Assembly (NCBI GenBank): GCA_052148715.1
Contig: JBKQHQ010000202.1
Coordinates: 1-64,000 of the forward strand
DNA from: JBKQHQ01 sp052148715
GTDB taxonomy: Bacteria > Pseudomonadota > Alphaproteobacteria > Rhizobiales > Xanthobacteraceae
Reading direction: 5' to 3'
Length of the DNA: 64,000 nucleotides
Part shown: piece after piece, positions 61,315 to 64,000 of the stretch
Layout: the number at the start of each line of letters is the position of its first letter
How positions within the stretch are numbered: position 1 is the stretch's first letter
Position numbers and translations under genes: made by a program
Notes under the pieces: generated by a model
Databases searched by the model: none
Seen by the model: only the letters and a program-made list of their open reading frames with translations
Told to the model about the DNA's origin: nothing

Positions 61315-61740
61315 GTCGCGCTGCTCTAGTTTTACTGCTTCGCCGAGGAAACCTGCCGCTCGGCAACCCGCGGGAGGCGGAAAACTCCGCCGCGCAAGCG
61401 GGCATTAGCGCTTTGCCCAACCAGTTTCGACGGCCACCATCAGTGCCGGACCAAATCGAGGGCATTGGCCAATCATGCGTGCATTGCTTGTGACCCTAGT
61501 CTTGATCACGTTCGGTCAGAGTTGGGCCGCCGACGGAAGTTCCATTGCTTACTCGCGCGTGCGGCCTCTCTTCATCCCCTCCCCCCACTGATCACCCGCA
61601 GCCTCTTCCCCGCCGGCATGTCCGGCGGCCGCCGCGGCGGCCGATCGACGAACTTTTCCCCGCAGCCGTTCCCGCGCGGTTCATCCCGCCAGCGGCAGCC
61701 CGCGCATGACGGCATGCCTCTATCTGATAGGAACCCGCGG
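61315..61740. other. Mostly empty stretch with a signal-peptide stub
   Basis: About 425 bp. Its only notable content is the 38-codon frame at 61475-61591. No minus-strand gene is supported before the small membrane protein gene ending at 61741. Confidence 0.45.
61475..61591 (+). CDS. Possible small exported peptide or truncated gene start
   Basis: A 38-codon frame, MRALLVTLVLITFGQSWAAD then GSSIAYSRVRPLFIPSPH. The first 19 residues form a clean signal peptide, but almost nothing follows. It is probably the surviving 5' end of a gene cut off at a junction near 61590. Low confidence. Confidence 0.3.
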   Translation: MRALLVTLVLITFGQSWAADGSSIAYSRVRPLFIPSPH

Positions 61741-61953
61741 CTACGGGGCGCCGGCTTTCTGCAGGGCGTGGCGGCCGAACATCACCATGCCGAGCGCCCA
61801 GACATGGGCGAGCCAGTTGGCGTCGTCGATCCGCACGCCGGGGATGCTCAGCCCCCAGAAGTGATTGAGGACGATGACGAGGATGCCGATGCCGGCGCCG
61901 ATATAGGTCTTGGCGCCGTCGACGGCGGACGCGCTCTTTCTGATAGTCTCCAT
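61741..61953 (-). CDS. Small membrane protein, holin-like
   Basis: A 70-residue protein with two hydrophobic segments: TYIGAGIGILVIVLNHFWGL (about 16-35) and WLAHVWALGMVMFG (about 47-60), and a charged N-terminus. The position is directly downstream of a GH25 lysozyme gene (23 bp). Lysozyme plus small two-helix membrane protein is the usual phage lysis arrangement, so a holin role is inferred. ATG 61953 is the only good start. Confidence 0.65.
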   Translation of the reverse strand: METIRKSASAVDGAKTYIGAGIGILVIVLNHFWGLSIPGVRIDDANWLAHVWALGMVMFGRHALQKAGAP

Positions 61954-61976
61954 GGTCGCTCCTGCGGGTTGATCGC

Positions 61977-62600
61977 TCACGCGGCCCAAAGCGCGACGAG
62001 ATCGTCGGGCGCGGCGCCGTCGACGATGGTGTTGTTGTCGCAAAGGCCTTCGACGCCGGGGATGCGGTGCGGACCGGGGCCGGAATTGTCGCCGTTGTTC
62101 TGCCAGAGCCAGGGGCGCTCCCAGCTCTCCTGCACCTTCCAGCTCCCGCCGTATTGGGCGAGCCAGAGCCGGTGCGCGCCGAAGAACTCGTCTTTGCCGG
62201 CGATGCGCTCCTTGGCGACATTGCCGGAGTAGATCACCGGGCGGCGGCCGGTCGCCTCGGCGACGCGCTCGAGGAAGACGCGCGCCTGCTCCGCCGTCGG
62301 GCTCGAGCCACCGACATTCTCCCAGTCGAGGGCGATCAGCGTCCGGTCGTCGGGATCGGCGACCGAGAGAAAATGCTGCGCCTGCCCTTCCGGGTCCGAC
62401 AGATCCATGAAGTGATAGGCGCCCCAGAGGAGCCCGGCCGCGGCGGCGAGCTTGCGCCGCGTCGCATAGGCGCGGTCGACGCCGCCGAGGCTTTGGCCCT
62501 GGCTTGCCTTGTGGATCACGCCGACGATACCGTAGGCCTTGGCTCGGGCAAAATCGTTGACGACGTCGCCGTGATAGATGTCGATCACCAGTGGTTTCAT
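61977..62600 (-). CDS. Glycoside hydrolase family 25 lysozyme (endolysin-like)
   Basis: A 207-residue muramidase. The GH25 fold is clear: VIDIYHGDVVNDFARAKAYG (first catalytic-site Asp), GVIHKASQGQSLGGVDRAYA, LLWGAYHFMDLSDPEGQAQH, TLIALDWENVGGSSPTAEQA (the Asp/Glu pair DWEN at the active site) and PVIYSGNVAKERI. No signal peptide is present, as expected of an endolysin released by a holin. ATG 62600 is right at the family start. A long inverted repeat lies upstream. Confidence 0.9.
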   Translation of the reverse strand: MKPLVIDIYHGDVVNDFARAKAYGIVGVIHKASQGQSLGGVDRAYATRRKLAAAAGLLWGAYHFMDLSDPEGQAQHFLSVADPDDRTLIALDWENVGGSSPTAEQARVFLERVAEATGRRPVIYSGNVAKERIAGKDEFFGAHRLWLAQYGGSWKVQESWERPWLWQNNGDNSGPGPHRIPGVEGLCDNNTIVDGAAPDDLVALWAA

Positions 62601-62649
62601 CTGTTTGCTCTCCGAGGTTTGATGGTTTGGTAGGAAGCCACGCAAGCGG

Positions 62650-62809
62650 CGTAGGGTGGGCAAAGGCGGCCGAGGCGTCGCCGTGCGGCACGGTGCGCAT
62701 TCCGCCGTGCCCACGCGGCGGGGCGCCGAATTCACGCGCCCGCGTGTGCACGGCGGAAGCGGAGCCGTGCATCACGTGAAAGTCGGGGGCCGCCTTTGCC
62801 CACCCTACG
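62650..62809. repeat. 160-bp element bounded by a perfect 21-bp inverted repeat
   Basis: The left arm at 62650-62670 (gtagggtgggcaaaggcggc after one c) is the exact complement of 62789-62809. The inside contains further paired words (cgccgtgcccacgc; cacggcgg). It is non-coding, between the lysozyme gene and the structural-like gene. It resembles a REP/MITE-type intergenic element; no target duplication was confirmed. Confidence 0.75.
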
Positions 62810-62848
62810 GAGGCGGTCGATCTGATTCTGTTGCGTCGATGCGGGCGG

Positions 62849-63499
62849 TCACTCTTCCGACCATTCGACGAACAGATTCAGGGTCGCGCCGGCGGGGACC
62901 GAGCCGCCGCCGAGGTTGACGGCGATCTGCTCGGCGGTGCCGCGCAAGACCACCGCCTGATCGTTGACGTCGCCGAAATGCCACTCGACGGGCGTCGCGG
63001 CGCCGCCGGAGCCCGCGGCGGACAGATTCGATTGCTGGGCGCGCAGGGTGACGCCGCCGGTGGTCGTCGGCGCGGCCGCGTAGGTTGAGATCACGGCGGA
63101 GGCGGCCGGGTTCACGGTGGTGTCGTGCAGCACGGCGGTGAGCGCGGTCGGCGACCCGCCGCTGTCGGCGGTGGTGCGCTTGACCAGCGCCACGTCGATG
63201 TTGCTCGCCGCCGTCGAGCGGCCGGAGACGGCGATGCGCTTGAGGCGCACCACCTTGCTGGCCGAGCCGGAGATCGAAAAAATATCGGTCGCCGACGCAT
63301 AGGGCGCATAGGCGACGGTCGCCGCCGAATAGGTCGGGATGCGCCCTTCCCCGTTGCTGATCGCGGCCCCGGTGGGATCGACCTTCTGCAGCTGCGTCGT
63401 GTTCTTCGGCAGCGCCGGATAGGCGACGGTCGAATCGTAGACCTCCCCCATCTGCGGGTCGCCGGCGAGGTTTCTGGCGTCTTCGCCCTGATCGGCCAT
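62849..63499 (-). CDS. Hypothetical protein, possible phage structural/decoration protein
   Basis: A 216-residue protein rich in Ala/Thr/Ser/Gly with predicted strands: TQLQKVDPTGAAISNGEGRI, TDIFSISGSASKVVRLKRIA, SNIDVALVKRTTADSGGSPT and VPAGATLNLFVEWSEE at the end. There is no signal peptide and no recognised domain; composition and length resemble phage tail-fibre or decoration proteins. GAAAGGA lies 8 bases before ATG 63499. It heads the lysozyme block, with a terminator hairpin just upstream. Confidence 0.65.
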   Translation of the reverse strand: MADQGEDARNLAGDPQMGEVYDSTVAYPALPKNTTQLQKVDPTGAAISNGEGRIPTYSAATVAYAPYASATDIFSISGSASKVVRLKRIAVSGRSTAASNIDVALVKRTTADSGGSPTALTAVLHDTTVNPAASAVISTYAAAPTTTGGVTLRAQQSNLSAAGSGGAATPVEWHFGDVNDQAVVLRGTAEQIAVNLGGGSVPAGATLNLFVEWSEE

Positions 63500-63523
63500 G
63501 CTGGATTCCTTTCGTGAAAACTG

Positions 63524-63544
63524 AAAAAGGCGCCGCCGGCGCCT
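63524..63544 (-). terminator. Rho-independent terminator/attenuator just upstream of the structural-like gene
   Basis: AGGCGCC and GGCGCCT form a 7-bp stem with a 3-base loop and five U residues when read leftward. It lies only 25 bp upstream of ATG 63499, with no minus-strand gene seen to end there. Confidence 0.7.
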
Positions 63545-63697
63545 CTGCGGTGACGATCTGTCGACGGATTGGATTTTTCGGCCGCCGGCCGCGGCCTGTA
63601 CTCAAAAAGCGCGCCTGTTGATGACCGCCCGATAAGCCTGGCGCGCCGTCGGGACGGGCGGTATTTTCATGCTTCGCCGCCGCCCTGGGGGGCGCCC

Positions 63698-64000
63698 ATG
63701 CTACGCAGGCTGCCGGGCTTGATCGCCGCGCTTTCGGCCCTGACGGGCTGCGCGCTATCGCGCGGCGACGAGCTGACGACGACCATGGACCGGCTGGTCG
63801 GACATCCGCTGTCCGAGGTGGCGATCGTCTTGGGGCCGGCGGCAAGCCACGCCGACGCGGGCGGCGGCAAGGTGGCGTTCCGCTGGGAGCACTACGGAAC
63901 CTATCAGACCGCCGGCGTGGAGCACCCCTTCGGCCTGACCTTGATGGACGCCGCCCCGCAAGCCTCCCCGTCCCGATGCGTCATCGCGGTCACCGCCGCG
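63698..64000 (+). CDS. Small lipoprotein (partial, runs off right edge)
   Basis: 101 codons are visible. The lipobox is LSALTGCALS (Cys 18) after MLRRLPGLIAALSALTGC. The continuation DELTTTMDRLVGHPLSEVAI then KVAFRWEHYGTYQTAG resembles short lipoproteins of unknown function with a BamE-like alpha/beta start. It is divergent from the phage-like block. An out-of-frame ATG at 63669 was not used. Confidence 0.7.
   Translation, partial: MLRRLPGLIAALSALTGCALSRGDELTTTMDRLVGHPLSEVAIVLGPAASHADAGGGKVAFRWEHYGTYQTAGVEHPFGLTLMDAAPQASPSRCVIAVTAA

Noticed and set aside
1..64000. CRISPR arrays, tRNA or rRNA genes
   Set aside because: Regularly spaced repeats, tRNA-like cloverleaf words and rRNA core sequences were looked for by eye and none was seen; a tRNA scan would be decisive.

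Overview
The window is high-GC DNA from an alphaproteobacterium, most likely order Hyphomicrobiales (Rhizobiales) near the Bradyrhizobium/Xanthobacteraceae side. Pointers are a GapR (DUF2312) protein, a DUF1244 protein, a sigma factor with an NrsF-type partner, an L,D-transpeptidase beside a DUF882 peptidase, Omp25-like beta-barrel porins, and the two-gene family whose product begins MTTERKIRANRRNA. Assignments are from reading the translations; no database search was possible.

1-28 kb is ordinary chromosome. It carries the transhydrogenase alpha subunit (cut by the left edge), a cytochrome oxidase subunit IV, a sigma/anti-sigma pair, an ABC1/UbiB kinase, oligoendopeptidase F, a sigma-54 response regulator, two cell-wall enzymes, GapR, DUF1244, a coupled glycerate kinase / DUF1036 / pyruvate kinase operon, a TPR protein, ribosomal protein bL36 (41 codons), a divergent CtaA/COX15 protein, and a complete dipeptide-type ABC importer with two tandem binding proteins. 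An MFS permease follows.

28-41 kb is catabolic. A three-gene nitrile hydratase/thiocyanate hydrolase-type enzyme (split beta subunit plus cobalt-type alpha subunit) faces a TRAP binding protein. Next is a divergent pair of operons around a MarR-like regulator. Leftward run a fused FAD monooxygenase/old-yellow-enzyme protein (salicylyl-CoA 5-hydroxylase / 2-aminobenzoyl-CoA monooxygenase family), a LivK-type binding protein and an alpha/beta hydrolase. Rightward run two different aryl-CoA ligases and an HD-domain protein whose ligand pattern fits an HD diiron oxygenase. The set looks like uptake, CoA activation and hydroxylation of an aromatic acid. It is the best candidate here for an incompletely described pathway.

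41-64 kb is accessory and rearranged. Exported phytochelatin-synthase-like and beta-lactamase-fold enzymes come first. Phage-like genes then occur in two blocks with the same orientation: an HslV-like peptidase and a small membrane/coiled-coil protein at 42.9-43.7 kb, and a small membrane protein, a GH25 lysozyme and a possible structural protein at 61.7-63.5 kb. Between them lie five outer-membrane barrel paralogues, a DUF4185-PAN exported protein, broken copies of its PAN end, a three-copy mosaic repeat, a frameshifted VOC gene, an alcohol dehydrogenase remnant, two lipoproteins, and AT-richer membrane protein genes of likely foreign origin. The simplest reading is one phage-derived cassette split by a growing island of surface-protein genes.
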